DNA of 47,832 bases from CAZUCD01 sp964618855 (GTDB lineage: Bacteria > Sumerlaeota > Sumerlaeia > SLMS01 > JANRJK01): contig CAZUCD010000006.1 of NCBI GenBank assembly GCA_964618855.1, positions 1 to 47,832 of the forward strand, given 5' to 3'. Positions 1-8,427 of the stretch are shown here, piece by piece (position 1 is the first letter of the stretch; the number at the start of each line of letters is the position of its first letter). The notes below the pieces were generated by a model. That model saw only the letters and a list, made by a program, of their open reading frames with translations. It searched no databases and was not told the origin of the DNA. Both the position numbers and the translations under genes were made by a program.

Positions 1-3000
1 CCGGTGACGATCCACGTGTCGCCGCTTCGCTCAACCCTGGCGTCGCTGATCTGGTACATGGGAACTGTCGTGGCGAAGAACCATTGCCGGATGAAGGCGT
101 CGTACGCCGCGGGGTCCGGCGCGAATGGCCGCATCTCCTCGACGAAGTCCTCCAGCAGCGGGTGGTCGGGATTCTGCTCGTGGTTGCGGATGAAGGCCTG
201 GAGTCCGGCGAAGTTGGCTTCGCGTCCCATGAGCCTGTGGAGCATGTAGAAGACGAACCCGCCCTTGTCGTACATGACGGTCGTGTCCCCGTCCTTGTCC
301 CCCATGATGCGGACCATGGGACGCTCCGAGTCCACGACGCGCGACTCATTGTAGCTCTCCTCGATGCGCTTGCAGAACTCGATGCGCGCCTGTTCCCCGA
401 GGAGTTCCCCCGTGAGCAGGATGGTCGAGAAGTGGGCCATGCCCTCTGAGAGGATGTTGCCGCCGGGTCCCTCCCCGGGCACCAGGGTGTTGCCCCACCA
501 TTGGTGCGCGGCCTCGTGCGCCGCGATGGAGAACGCCGCCCGCGACTTGGGACTGCTCCGCGTCAGGAACCCGATGCTCTCCGAGAACGTGATGTTGGTG
601 GCGAACCCCTGCGCGTAGCTCGCCAGCGAGGCGAACTCCGACAGCTTCAGCTCCTTCCATGGATAGGGGTAGAACCACTCCGAGTAGTGGCGCCGTGCAC
701 CTTCCAGCGCGCGCAGCATCTCGGGAACGTTCCGTGCGTGGCCGGGGTGGTGGAAGATCGCGACTCCCTCGCCCCGTGCGACGTCCCACTTTCCAGCTAT
801 CACGTTGAACATCATGATGGGATGGTCGCATTGCCACGTGGCGACGCGCCGACCGTTGGCGACCGACTCCCCAACCAGGTCCCCATTCGAGTTCGCCCGG
901 TACTCCTCCGGGACATCGACCCGAATCCGTGTGGTAAATGGAAGAGGGGATCCGTAAGCCGCCTTGACCGTTTCCTTCCAGTAGTCCTCGGGATAGACGC
1001 GCGGCTCGTAGTCATTCTCGCCGGGCTCGACTCCCAGCCCGTCCAGCCAGCCGACCACCGGGAACACCGACGGGCTCCAGCCCTGGATCACCGCGCCGGA
1101 CGGCTGGATGAACTCGGATGCGCCGCCCACGTTCTTGGACATGCCGTCGGGATAGGTGCCCTCGTACTTGAAGCCGATGGTGATGCGCTGGTCGCGTGCG
1201 AGGGGTTCGGGGAGGGTGAAGACGTGGAGCCCGGTGCGGTTTTCGGTCTTCACCTCGGCGCCATTCAGGGTCCACTTGGGGTCGCTGATGTGGGGACCGA
1301 CGGTGAGGGCCACTTGCCGCAGGGGCTCGTCGTTGATGTTGGCAAGCTCATAGGTCCCGGAGAGGCGGAACGCGTGTTCCGGCGGATCGAGCACGAGTTC
1401 GGCATCCACATGCCGGATGGCGGGCTTCGGCGCGTCCTTCCAGGTCGAGATGTTCTGGCGCCAGTAGTCGCGCTCGATGTTTTCGCGGCGCTTCCCACCC
1501 GGCCCCGACGCTATCGAGATGGCCATGTAGCAAGCGAGTACGGCCGGCACCGCGGCCACCGGCAGGAGCATGCGCGACGAGCGCCACAGCTCGCGGGGGG
1601 AGAGCCTGTGGACAATCCGCGTGGCGTCATACTCGCGCCGCTCGAAGATGCGGACCGTCATGGCGATGAACAGCCCCCCCATCGTCGTCCACAGCAGACG
1701 GTTGAGCACTGTCGCGCGCAGGTTGGGCTCGAGGAGGCCAAGGTCCGTCCAGCGCCCCCCGCCCAGCAGGTTCCAGTTGTACACCCAGTTCATGCCCCCG
1801 CGCGTGCTGAGCCAGCCCGTGGCTATCATGGTCGCGAGCGCCAGCGCATAGGTCATGTACTTGGACCTTGTCGCCGCGAGGAGCAGCATCACCCACGCCG
1901 TCCAGGCGAAGAAGGTCGGCCCCATGAGGCCGATCCAGATGAGCCCAAAGGGGGCCGGCTCCACCCGGCCGCTCCCCTGTATGGCCAGCAGCACGAGGAA
2001 GCCCAGGAAGGCGCCTGCGAGGACGCTGAATGCCACGAATGTGTTTGCGATGGACTTCCCCGTCAGCCATGCCGCAGCACGCATCGGGGTCGCATGCACC
2101 AGCGGCCAGATTCCCGTTGCCCGCTCCCTGTCGAGCGATTCCGCCGTGTAGAAGAGCAGGAGCAGGCTGATGCAGACCACGAGAACGTTCATGGAGCCGG
2201 CCGCGTACGTTCCGGAGGTCACAAGCGAGAACGTGCCGAGCGCGCCCGGCCTCGCGTAGGCGTCGGGGACGGTCTGGAGGAGGATCACGGGTATGAACAG
2301 GAACATGCCCGGGGAGCCGATGAGCCCGCGGAACTCGAAGCGCGCGACGTGGAACGCCTCCGCGAGCCAGCCGATGGGACGGGCCGCCATGCCGAGGGTG
2401 GACAGGCCGGGCGTCGCATGGCCCGGGGACGAGGGAGGCGCGTTCGACTGCGCCGGGGCCGCGCGTCCGACGGTTCCTGCTGCGCTTCCCCGGATGCGCC
2501 GCCGGAAGTGACGCTCCGCAAGGAACACCGCCCCCACCCCGACCATGCAGTAGACCAGCCGACTCGCCACAAAGCCCGCATCATAGGCCACGGGCTGTGA
2601 GTTGTAGTAGGCGACCCCCCGGTCGACCTTCAGGTGGTTCTCGTTCAGCCAACGGTAACCCGCGGGATCGATCCAGCCGAGAAGCGTGTTGATCCTCGGG
2701 TCGAGCCAGCTCGGCGCCCACTCCCAGACGAAGAAGGCGAGGATCATCATCAACGCGATGGGGAACAGGAAGACGACCGCGGGCCGCCGGGTGAACTCGC
2801 CCGTGGCAAAGGTCACCCCGGCGACGAACAGGATCATCGGAAGCCCGAATGCGAGCGCGGGGCGCAGGTAGTTCACCGGCGAGAAGGGGCCGATGACCTT
2901 GTCCGCGCTCGGGTTCGGAAGGGCGTGGAGGAAGAACATGCTAAACAGCGACTGGCCCAGGAGCACGAGCAGGTAGGCGGCGAGGACGGCGCCGAACTTC

Positions 3001-3338
3001 CCCCAAATGTACTCCCGCGGGGTCAGGGGGGTCGCGTGCAGCACTTCCCCCACGCGCAGATCCTCGTCCCTTGGCAGCGAGAGGCCCGCCGCCACCGAGA
3101 TGAAGAATGCAAAGTAGATCAGCGTGAAGATGGACTGGACAAGGGCGTTTGAGTGCTCGGACGTCAGCCACGCCTTCTCGCCACCGACCGCGGAGTCGCC
3201 GGCCTGGATCGTGACGCTGCCCCGGGAGAGGCCGAAGCATGTGAGCCCGACGAGGAAAACCAGCACCCAGAACATCGGGCGCCTCACGTGGTGGAGGAAC
3301 TCGAGGCTGAAGATGTGCCGCAGGCGCGCGGGGTTCAT
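1..3338 (-). CDS. ABC-2 type permease fused to M1-family metallopeptidase (3' end off window)
   Basis: About 1112 residues are visible and no stop is reached before the left edge. The N-terminal half has two blocks of membrane helices of ABC-2 permease type, the first starting near residue 22. The C-terminal part, from about residue 630, is an M1 aminopeptidase-like domain. It carries the zinc motif HEAAHQWWG (His941, Glu942, His945), and the third ligand Glu965 lies in LSEGMAHF. The spacing of 19 residues between HExxH and that Glu matches the ABC-permease/M1 fusion family as I know it, one more than classical M1 enzymes. The start ATG is 30 bases after the stop of the ATPase gene, so the two are probably one operon and one transporter. 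The substrate is unknown; relatives are linked to peptide or metalloprotein handling at the membrane. Confidence 0.9.
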   Translation of the reverse strand, partial: MNPARLRHIFSLEFLHHVRRPMFWVLVFLVGLTCFGLSRGSVTIQAGDSAVGGEKAWLTSEHSNALVQSIFTLIYFAFFISVAAGLSLPRDEDLRVGEVLHATPLTPREYIWGKFGAVLAAYLLVLLGQSLFSMFFLHALPNPSADKVIGPFSPVNYLRPALAFGLPMILFVAGVTFATGEFTRRPAVVFLFPIALMMILAFFVWEWAPSWLDPRINTLLGWIDPAGYRWLNENHLKVDRGVAYYNSQPVAYDAGFVASRLVYCMVGVGAVFLAERHFRRRIRGSAAGTVGRAAPAQSNAPPSSPGHATPGLSTLGMAARPIGWLAEAFHVARFEFRGLIGSPGMFLFIPVILLQTVPDAYARPGALGTFSLVTSGTYAAGSMNVLVVCISLLLLFYTAESLDRERATGIWPLVHATPMRAAAWLTGKSIANTFVAFSVLAGAFLGFLVLLAIQGSGRVEPAPFGLIWIGLMGPTFFAWTAWVMLLLAATRSKYMTYALALATMIATGWLSTRGGMNWVYNWNLLGGGRWTDLGLLEPNLRATVLNRLLWTTMGGLFIAMTVRIFERREYDATRIVHRLSPRELWRSSRMLLPVAAVPAVLACYMAISIASGPGGKRRENIERDYWRQNISTWKDAPKPAIRHVDAELVLDPPEHAFRLSGTYELANINDEPLRQVALTVGPHISDPKWTLNGAEVKTENRTGLHVFTLPEPLARDQRITIGFKYEGTYPDGMSKNVGGASEFIQPSGAVIQGWSPSVFPVVGWLDGLGVEPGENDYEPRVYPEDYWKETVKAAYGSPLPFTTRIRVDVPEEYRANSNGDLVGESVANGRRVATWQCDHPIMMFNVIAGKWDVARGEGVAIFHHPGHARNVPEMLRALEGARRHYSEWFYPYPWKELKLSEFASLASYAQGFATNITFSESIGFLTRSSPKSRAAFSIAAHEAAHQWWGNTLVPGEGPGGNILSEGMAHFSTILLTGELLGEQARIEFCKRIEESYNESRVVDSERPMVRIMGDKDGDTTVMYDKGGFVFYMLHRLMGREANFAGLQAFIRNHEQNPDHPLLEDFVEEMRPFAPDPAAYDAFIRQWFFATTVPMYQISDARVERSGDTWIVT

Positions 3339-3368
3339 GCGCTGTTGCTCCGGGTGCGTGTGTGGGGA

Positions 3369-4259
3369 CTAGACCGCGAGTGCGGCTGGGGCCTCGGACT
3401 TCGTGGCCAGCATGTAGACATCCTCTAGCGTGGCACGTGACGGCTCGAAGCCCTGCGGCACGTTGCCATCGGGGACGTGGACCCTGACGCGGTTGCGCCC
3501 CTCGACGAGGATGGCGGCGGTGATCGTGTGCGACTCTCGCAGCCGGGCGAGCGCGCTGTTGTCCGCCTCGCCCTCGAAGATCGTGCCCTCGAGCGCGCGG
3601 CGCGCCTCGCCCGGGGTCGTGTTCGCGACGACGCGACCCGCGCGGATCATCGCGAACCGGGGACAGAGCGTCGCAACGTCCTCCACGATGTGCGTCGAGA
3701 GAAGCACAATGCGGTCCTGCGCGAGCTCCGCTAGGAGCCGGTAGAAGCGGAGCCGCTCCTCGGGGTCGAGTCCCGCGGTGGGCTCGTCCACGATGATGAG
3801 CCGGGGGTTCCCGGCGAGTGCCTGCGCGATGCCGAGGCGCTGGCGCATGCCGCCGGAGTAGGTCGAGACCTTGCGCTTCGAGGCGAACGTCAGGTTCACG
3901 CGCTCAAGCAGCTCGGCGACGAGCTGCCTGCGGCCCTGGGGAGCCTCCACGCCCTTGAGGCGCAGGAGGAAATCCAGCATGTCGGCGCCGGAGAGGTGAG
4001 GATAGAACCCGAAGTCCTGCGGCAGATAGCCGAGCCGAGGCCAAAGGCGCTCCGGCCGGCCGAGCGTGTCCTCCCCGTCGAGTGTGACGGCTCCGGATGT
4101 CGCCTCGAGCAAGCCGGCGACGATCTTCATCAATGTGGACTTTCCGGCACCATTGGGCCCCAGGAGTCCAAACATCCCGACGGGCACCTCCAGGTCGACG
4201 CCCTGGAGGGCCGCCACGGGCCCGGGATAGACCTTCACCAGCCGGCTGATCTTGAGCAT
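3369..4259 (-). CDS. ABC transporter ATP-binding protein
   Basis: A 296-residue ABC-2-type ATPase. Visible motifs are Walker A GPNGAGKST (34-42), Q-loop LPQDFGFYP around residue 81, signature YSGGMRQRLG (134-143), Walker B LIIVDEP (154-160) and the switch His190 in LLSTH. A C-terminal extension of about 80 residues follows the nucleotide-binding domain, as is usual in this subfamily. It is the first gene of a two-gene unit and would power the permease/M1 fusion encoded just downstream. Its start lies almost back-to-back with the divergent kinase gene, leaving about 150 bases for both promoters if the kinase starts at 4406. Confidence 0.95.
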   Translation of the reverse strand: MLKISRLVKVYPGPVAALQGVDLEVPVGMFGLLGPNGAGKSTLMKIVAGLLEATSGAVTLDGEDTLGRPERLWPRLGYLPQDFGFYPHLSGADMLDFLLRLKGVEAPQGRRQLVAELLERVNLTFASKRKVSTYSGGMRQRLGIAQALAGNPRLIIVDEPTAGLDPEERLRFYRLLAELAQDRIVLLSTHIVEDVATLCPRFAMIRAGRVVANTTPGEARRALEGTIFEGEADNSALARLRESHTITAAILVEGRNRVRVHVPDGNVPQGFEPSRATLEDVYMLATKSEAPAALAV

Positions 4260-4405
4260 GCGTGCGTTGGTTCCTGGAGGTTCTGGGTGCGCAGCGGGCC
4301 TTCACGATGCTGAGATTGGTGACACTACGCGCGATTTGGTTGGAAGCTTCGGCGGCGCGTTCCTCCCCCATTGCGTCCGTGGCCCGGGTCCGGAGACTCG
4401 CCCCC

Positions 4406-7400
4406 ATGGCTGCGCCGCGCCCTCCGATGCCCGGGGATTCCGCCTCCGGCGAGACGATGGGCCTGCCCGTCGACCGGGCGGGCGTGGAGATTCCCGCGGG
4501 ATTCCCGGCCGACTCGATGGCGACGTTCAATCCGTCGCAGACCGCGAGCTTCCGCGACCTGGGCGGCGCTGGTTTCGAGGGGGACGAAAACGTCACGGCG
4601 GGCTTCTTCATCCCCAGGGAGGATGGCTCCTCCGACTCGGCGGTGCGAGTGATCTCGCCGCCGCTGACCCCCCCGGCGCCGGGGGACATCACGTTCAGGC
4701 TTCGCCGCATCATCGGGCGGGGCGGCTTCGGGGAGATCTGGGAGGCGGAGCAGTCGAGCCTCGCACGCCTCGTGGCGGTGAAGCGGCTCCGCCCGGACAT
4801 CGAGCGCCGTGCGTCAGAGAGCCCCGACGAGTCGGAACAACTCCGCGCCTCGTTCCGGCAGGAGGCCTTCACGGCGGCCAACCTCGAACATCCGAACATC
4901 GTGCCGATCCACGACCTTGGGCGCGACTCGGATGGCCGGCAGGTCCTCGCGATGAAGCTCGTCCGGGGCCGTCCATGGGACTCGATCCTCGCGGAGGACT
5001 TTGTGGCGATGGGGGTGGAGGACTTCCTCGCCAAGCACCTGTCGGTCCTCATCGGCGTGGGGCAGGCCGTGGCCTTCTCCCACTCGCGCGGGGTGGCGCA
5101 TCGCGACCTGAAGCCGTCGCAGGTGATGGTGGGGGAGTTTGGCGAGGTGCTCCTGATGGACTGGGGACTCGCCGTGGCGTTTGACCGCGACCGCCTCGAA
5201 TCGAGCCGGGGCGGCATCGCGGGAAGCGAGTTCGTGTGCGACCTGGGAAACGCGAGCAGTCCCGCGGGGACGCCGGCGTTCATGGCTCCGGAGCAGACCG
5301 AGCGTTCCGCGGCCAGGATCGGCCCGTGGACGGATGTGTTCCTGCTGGGTGGAACGCTCTACTACCTTCTGACCGGAACCGCGCCGCACCAGGCGCCCTC
5401 GGCGGGTGCTTCCTACTTCCGGGCCATGACTGCGGACATCCAGCCGCCGGGGGATCGCGCACCGGACCGGCTTGTGCCACAGCAGCTCGCCTCGCTTGCG
5501 ATGATGTCGATGTCCGCAGACCCGGGGGACCGCGTGCCTTCGGCGCGCGCCTTCGTGGACGAACTGACGGACTACCTGAGCGGCTCAAGCAAGCGCCGCG
5601 AGTCGGCGGGCCTCGTGCGCGATGCCGCCGCGCGGCTGGAGAACGCGGAGGGCAGCTACGGCGAGCTGAACGAGATCATGCAGGCGCTCGGGAACGCGCG
5701 GGCGCTTTGGGTCGCCAACCCCGAACTGCCCGGACTGCGGGAGCGGACCCTGACGGCATTCGCACGGTCGGCGCTCGCCAATGGCGACCTCAAGCTTGCC
5801 CGGGTGCAGGCCGATCGCATCGAGGTTGCCGCGCGGCGGGCGGAGCTGCTGCTGGAAATCGACGCCCGGGAGGCCCAGCAGGCGCGGCGCGAGCGCCAAA
5901 GGCGGCTGGCGGTCGGGGGCGCCGGATTCCTGACGCTGGTTCTTGCGCTCCTCATCGCCAAGCACTACGCGGACCAGATGGCCGCGAATGAGCGGCTCGC
6001 CGCCGAGGTCGCGCGGGCGGGCGCCGCACGTGCCGACGCGGAGGGGCTCATCAACTTCATGCTCGCCGACCTTGGGGAAAGCCTCCGCCCGATCGGTAGG
6101 CTGGACGTGTTGAACTCGGTCGGCAGGCAGGCCCTCACATACTACGAAAGGCTGCCGGCGTCAGAACGTTCCCCCCAGGTGGACCTGAGGCGCGCCCGGG
6201 CAACCTACCAGGTTGGAGAGATCAGCTTCGCGCAGGAGGGCACGGCCGAGGCGGAGGCACGGTACCGTGAAGCATTGCGGATGGCCGGCGACGCAGTCGC
6301 GGCACTTGGCGAGACCGCCGCCGGTGAGTTGACCGTGGGCCTCGCAGAGAAGGGGCTCGCCGACGTCGCCCGGGCGCGCGGAAAGCTCGACGAAGCGCGT
6401 CCCCACTTCGAGGCTGCGGCGGCCCGCACCGCACGCGCTGGGGAACTTGGGGCCCCAGCCAAGGATTGGGTCCCAGTATGGACGGGCGCCCTCTTGGAGT
6501 TGGGCAGGATCCGCGAGCTGAAGGGGGACCTCGCGGGCGCGCAGCAGGCCTATGAGGAGCCCGCACAGATTGTGGCGGGGGCCCTCGCGGCACACCCGGG
6601 GGACCGCGTCCTCTCCGAGGTTGAGTCCACGCGCCTTTACTTCCTCGGCAACATCCGCAACCTGCGCGGCGAATCGCGGGCGGCACTCGAGGCATTCCAG
6701 GAGCTCGTGGCCAACCGGGAGCGAATGCTGGAGCGCGACCCCAAGGACACGCAGATGATGCGCAACCTGGCCATCACGCAGAACGTGCTGGCGCAGGCGG
6801 AGGAAGCTGAGGGTGATGCGGGTTCGGCGCTGGAGAACTTCCAGCGCTGCCGTGACACCTTCAAGCGCCTCGCGGCAAGCGACCCGACCAATTCCGACTG
6901 GCAACTGAACCTGGGCGTGAGCCATTCGAGCGTCGGCTCCATGCTGCTCTCGGCGGGAAAAGTGGACGAGGCGGAGGCCGAGTTCCGTGAATTCGAGCGC
7001 GTCCTGCTGGCGCTGGTGGAACGCGATCCACAGAACGCGGCGTTCCGTTCCAACCTCGCGGTCAGTCGCGCATACCTGGCACAGGTCCACGAGGCGCGTC
7101 GGGAGTGGGATGACGTGATCCGGCGGCAGGAGGAGGTGCGCGCAACGCTGCGGCCGCTGCTGGAGAGCGGACAGCGAAACGTGCGCTGGCTCCGGGAGTG
7201 GGCGGTTGCGACGCTCAGGCTGGCGCAGGCGGAGGCGCGTGTGGCCCGCGTTGCGGAGGCTGCGGCCCACTTCGAGGAGTCCCTGCGCTATCGGGACGAG
7301 CTTGTCGAGGCATCCCCGGAGACTCTTGCATTCAGGCGCGACCGGGCGGTTGCGCAGACCTTTGCGGCGAACTTCCACTGCATGCGCGGGGATCCCAGGC

Positions 7401-7894
7401 TCGGGGCGGATCTCGCCGAGAGGGCCCGTGCAACCTTCAGGGACCTGGCCGCCAACGCGGAAACGCGGGAGTTCGCCATCGACGCCGCCATGTGCGAACG
7501 GCTTCGGCGGCTGTGCCTTGAGCGGGCCGCTGCGCCGTCATCGCAGGACATCGACTCCGACGCGACGATCGCGCTCCTCGAGGGCCTCTCCCGGGAGTCG
7601 GTCAAGCGCGAGTCGGAGCTCGCGGCGGAGTTGGCTCTACAGTACATCGGCCGTGGGGACCGGCTGGCACTGGCCGGCGACGCCGAGGGGGCGCGCCGCG
7701 ACTACGAGGCGGCCGAGGGCCGCACACGGGACGCCTCCATGCTGGAGACCGCAGACGCCTGCCGGGAGGCACGGGCGCTTGCGCTCGCCCGGCTGCACAG
7801 GGTCTCCGAGGCGGAGCCGATCATACGGGGGCTGCTGGACGAGGAGTACGACAACTTCGGCATGATGGAACTGCGGCGGGTGATCGAGAAGTGA
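4406..7894 (+). CDS. Membrane-anchored Ser/Thr protein kinase with TPR repeats
   Basis: A 1162-residue protein kinase. I chose ATG 4406 because a GGAG lies 10 bases upstream and it leaves room for a divergent promoter; the frame is open back to 4262. The kinase domain has a glycine loop GRGGFG from residue 104, the lysine in VAVKRL, catalytic loop HRDLKPSQ (232-239), DWG (252-254) in place of DFG, and an APE motif in GTPAFMAPEQT. The catalytic-loop Asn expected at position 239 is Gln (codon CAG). One transmembrane helix lies at about 501-520, so the kinase is probably cytoplasmic. The roughly 600-residue C-terminal part consists of helical TPR-like repeats and would face the other side. It overlaps the next gene by GTGA, suggesting coupled translation. 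Confidence 0.9.
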   Translation: MAAPRPPMPGDSASGETMGLPVDRAGVEIPAGFPADSMATFNPSQTASFRDLGGAGFEGDENVTAGFFIPREDGSSDSAVRVISPPLTPPAPGDITFRLRRIIGRGGFGEIWEAEQSSLARLVAVKRLRPDIERRASESPDESEQLRASFRQEAFTAANLEHPNIVPIHDLGRDSDGRQVLAMKLVRGRPWDSILAEDFVAMGVEDFLAKHLSVLIGVGQAVAFSHSRGVAHRDLKPSQVMVGEFGEVLLMDWGLAVAFDRDRLESSRGGIAGSEFVCDLGNASSPAGTPAFMAPEQTERSAARIGPWTDVFLLGGTLYYLLTGTAPHQAPSAGASYFRAMTADIQPPGDRAPDRLVPQQLASLAMMSMSADPGDRVPSARAFVDELTDYLSGSSKRRESAGLVRDAAARLENAEGSYGELNEIMQALGNARALWVANPELPGLRERTLTAFARSALANGDLKLARVQADRIEVAARRAELLLEIDAREAQQARRERQRRLAVGGAGFLTLVLALLIAKHYADQMAANERLAAEVARAGAARADAEGLINFMLADLGESLRPIGRLDVLNSVGRQALTYYERLPASERSPQVDLRRARATYQVGEISFAQEGTAEAEARYREALRMAGDAVAALGETAAGELTVGLAEKGLADVARARGKLDEARPHFEAAAARTARAGELGAPAKDWVPVWTGALLELGRIRELKGDLAGAQQAYEEPAQIVAGALAAHPGDRVLSEVESTRLYFLGNIRNLRGESRAALEAFQELVANRERMLERDPKDTQMMRNLAITQNVLAQAEEAEGDAGSALENFQRCRDTFKRLAASDPTNSDWQLNLGVSHSSVGSMLLSAGKVDEAEAEFREFERVLLALVERDPQNAAFRSNLAVSRAYLAQVHEARREWDDVIRRQEEVRATLRPLLESGQRNVRWLREWAVATLRLAQAEARVARVAEAAAHFEESLRYRDELVEASPETLAFRRDRAVAQTFAANFHCMRGDPRLGADLAERARATFRDLAANAETREFAIDAAMCERLRRLCLERAAAPSSQDIDSDATIALLEGLSRESVKRESELAAELALQYIGRGDRLALAGDAEGARRDYEAAEGRTRDASMLETADACREARALALARLHRVSEAEPIIRGLLDEEYDNFGMMELRRVIEK

Positions 7895-8235
7895 ACCCGG
7901 ACCGCCCCCGCCCGAGCCGGGCCGAGCTGTTCGGCTTCTACTACCTGGGATTCGATCCCGAGGGCAGGTACCGGTTCCCGAACGTGCGGCACGTCGCGGC
8001 TTACTATGGCGTGGGCCATGAGGCGGTGGAGGAGTGGCTTTCCTCGATGCGGCTGAGCCCCCGGGAGGTGCTGTTCTCCAAGTTCGAGCTCGCGCGCACG
8101 CAGGTGGACCTTCAGCTCGAACGGCCCAACCTGACGGAGGAAGGCTTGCGGGAGAGGATCGAGGGCATCCTCAGGGAGTTCGACCGGTCGGAGCAGGGCA
8201 GGCGCCCCTGGGAGGACGACGGGGGGGAGTGGTAG
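7891..8235 (+). CDS. Hypothetical 114-residue protein coupled to the kinase
   Basis: The start GTG at 7891 overlaps the kinase stop TGA in the sequence GTGA, so translation is probably coupled. The protein is soluble and charged, with no signal peptide or membrane segment. Residues of about 28-50 (VRHVAAYYGVGHEAVEEWL) resemble a helix-turn-helix in pattern, but this is only suggestive. The C-terminus is acidic and rich in Asp, Glu and Trp. I do not recognise the family. The tight coupling suggests a partner, substrate or regulator of the kinase. Confidence 0.75.
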   Translation: MNPDRPRPSRAELFGFYYLGFDPEGRYRFPNVRHVAAYYGVGHEAVEEWLSSMRLSPREVLFSKFELARTQVDLQLERPNLTEEGLRERIEGILREFDRSEQGRRPWEDDGGEW

Positions 8236-8242
8236 GGGGTGG

Positions 8243-8287
8243 GGAATCCCGGATTCCTCCGCGGTCGAGCGTGGGAATCCGGGTTCC
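8243..8287. promoter_or_regulatory. Two tandem palindromes, candidate operator
   Basis: GGAATCCCGGATTCC at 8243-8257 is a perfect 7-base dyad with a one-base centre. A second copy, GGAATCCGGGTTCC, lies at 8274-8287 with one mismatch. Their centres are about 30 bases apart, close to three DNA turns. They sit between the stop of the 114-residue protein gene and the likely start of the pseudo-AAA gene. This favours a downstream start for that gene and suggests a dimeric regulator site. Confidence 0.4.
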
Positions 8288-8427
8288 TTGTTGACCGCTA
8301 CGGCGTTCGGGAATTGATGAATCAGGTGCCCGGCGGTGATTCTTGCGCCGTGGCGCCGAGGATTCGGCAATCTGGTGATAATTGGGGCAGCCCCGGCCCA
8401 GTCACGGATCGCGCACCCAGCGAGGAC

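Noticed and set aside
501..2600. Plus-strand open frame of about 700 codons
   Set aside because: It lies antisense to the permease/M1 peptidase gene, which has clear motifs. The translation is low-complexity and rich in Arg, Gly, His and Glu, as expected for a shadow frame at high GC.
4262..4405. 5' extension of the kinase gene
   Set aside because: No ribosome site is seen, and it would leave no promoter space for the divergent ABC ATPase gene. ATG 4406 has a GGAG at good spacing. Not fully excluded.
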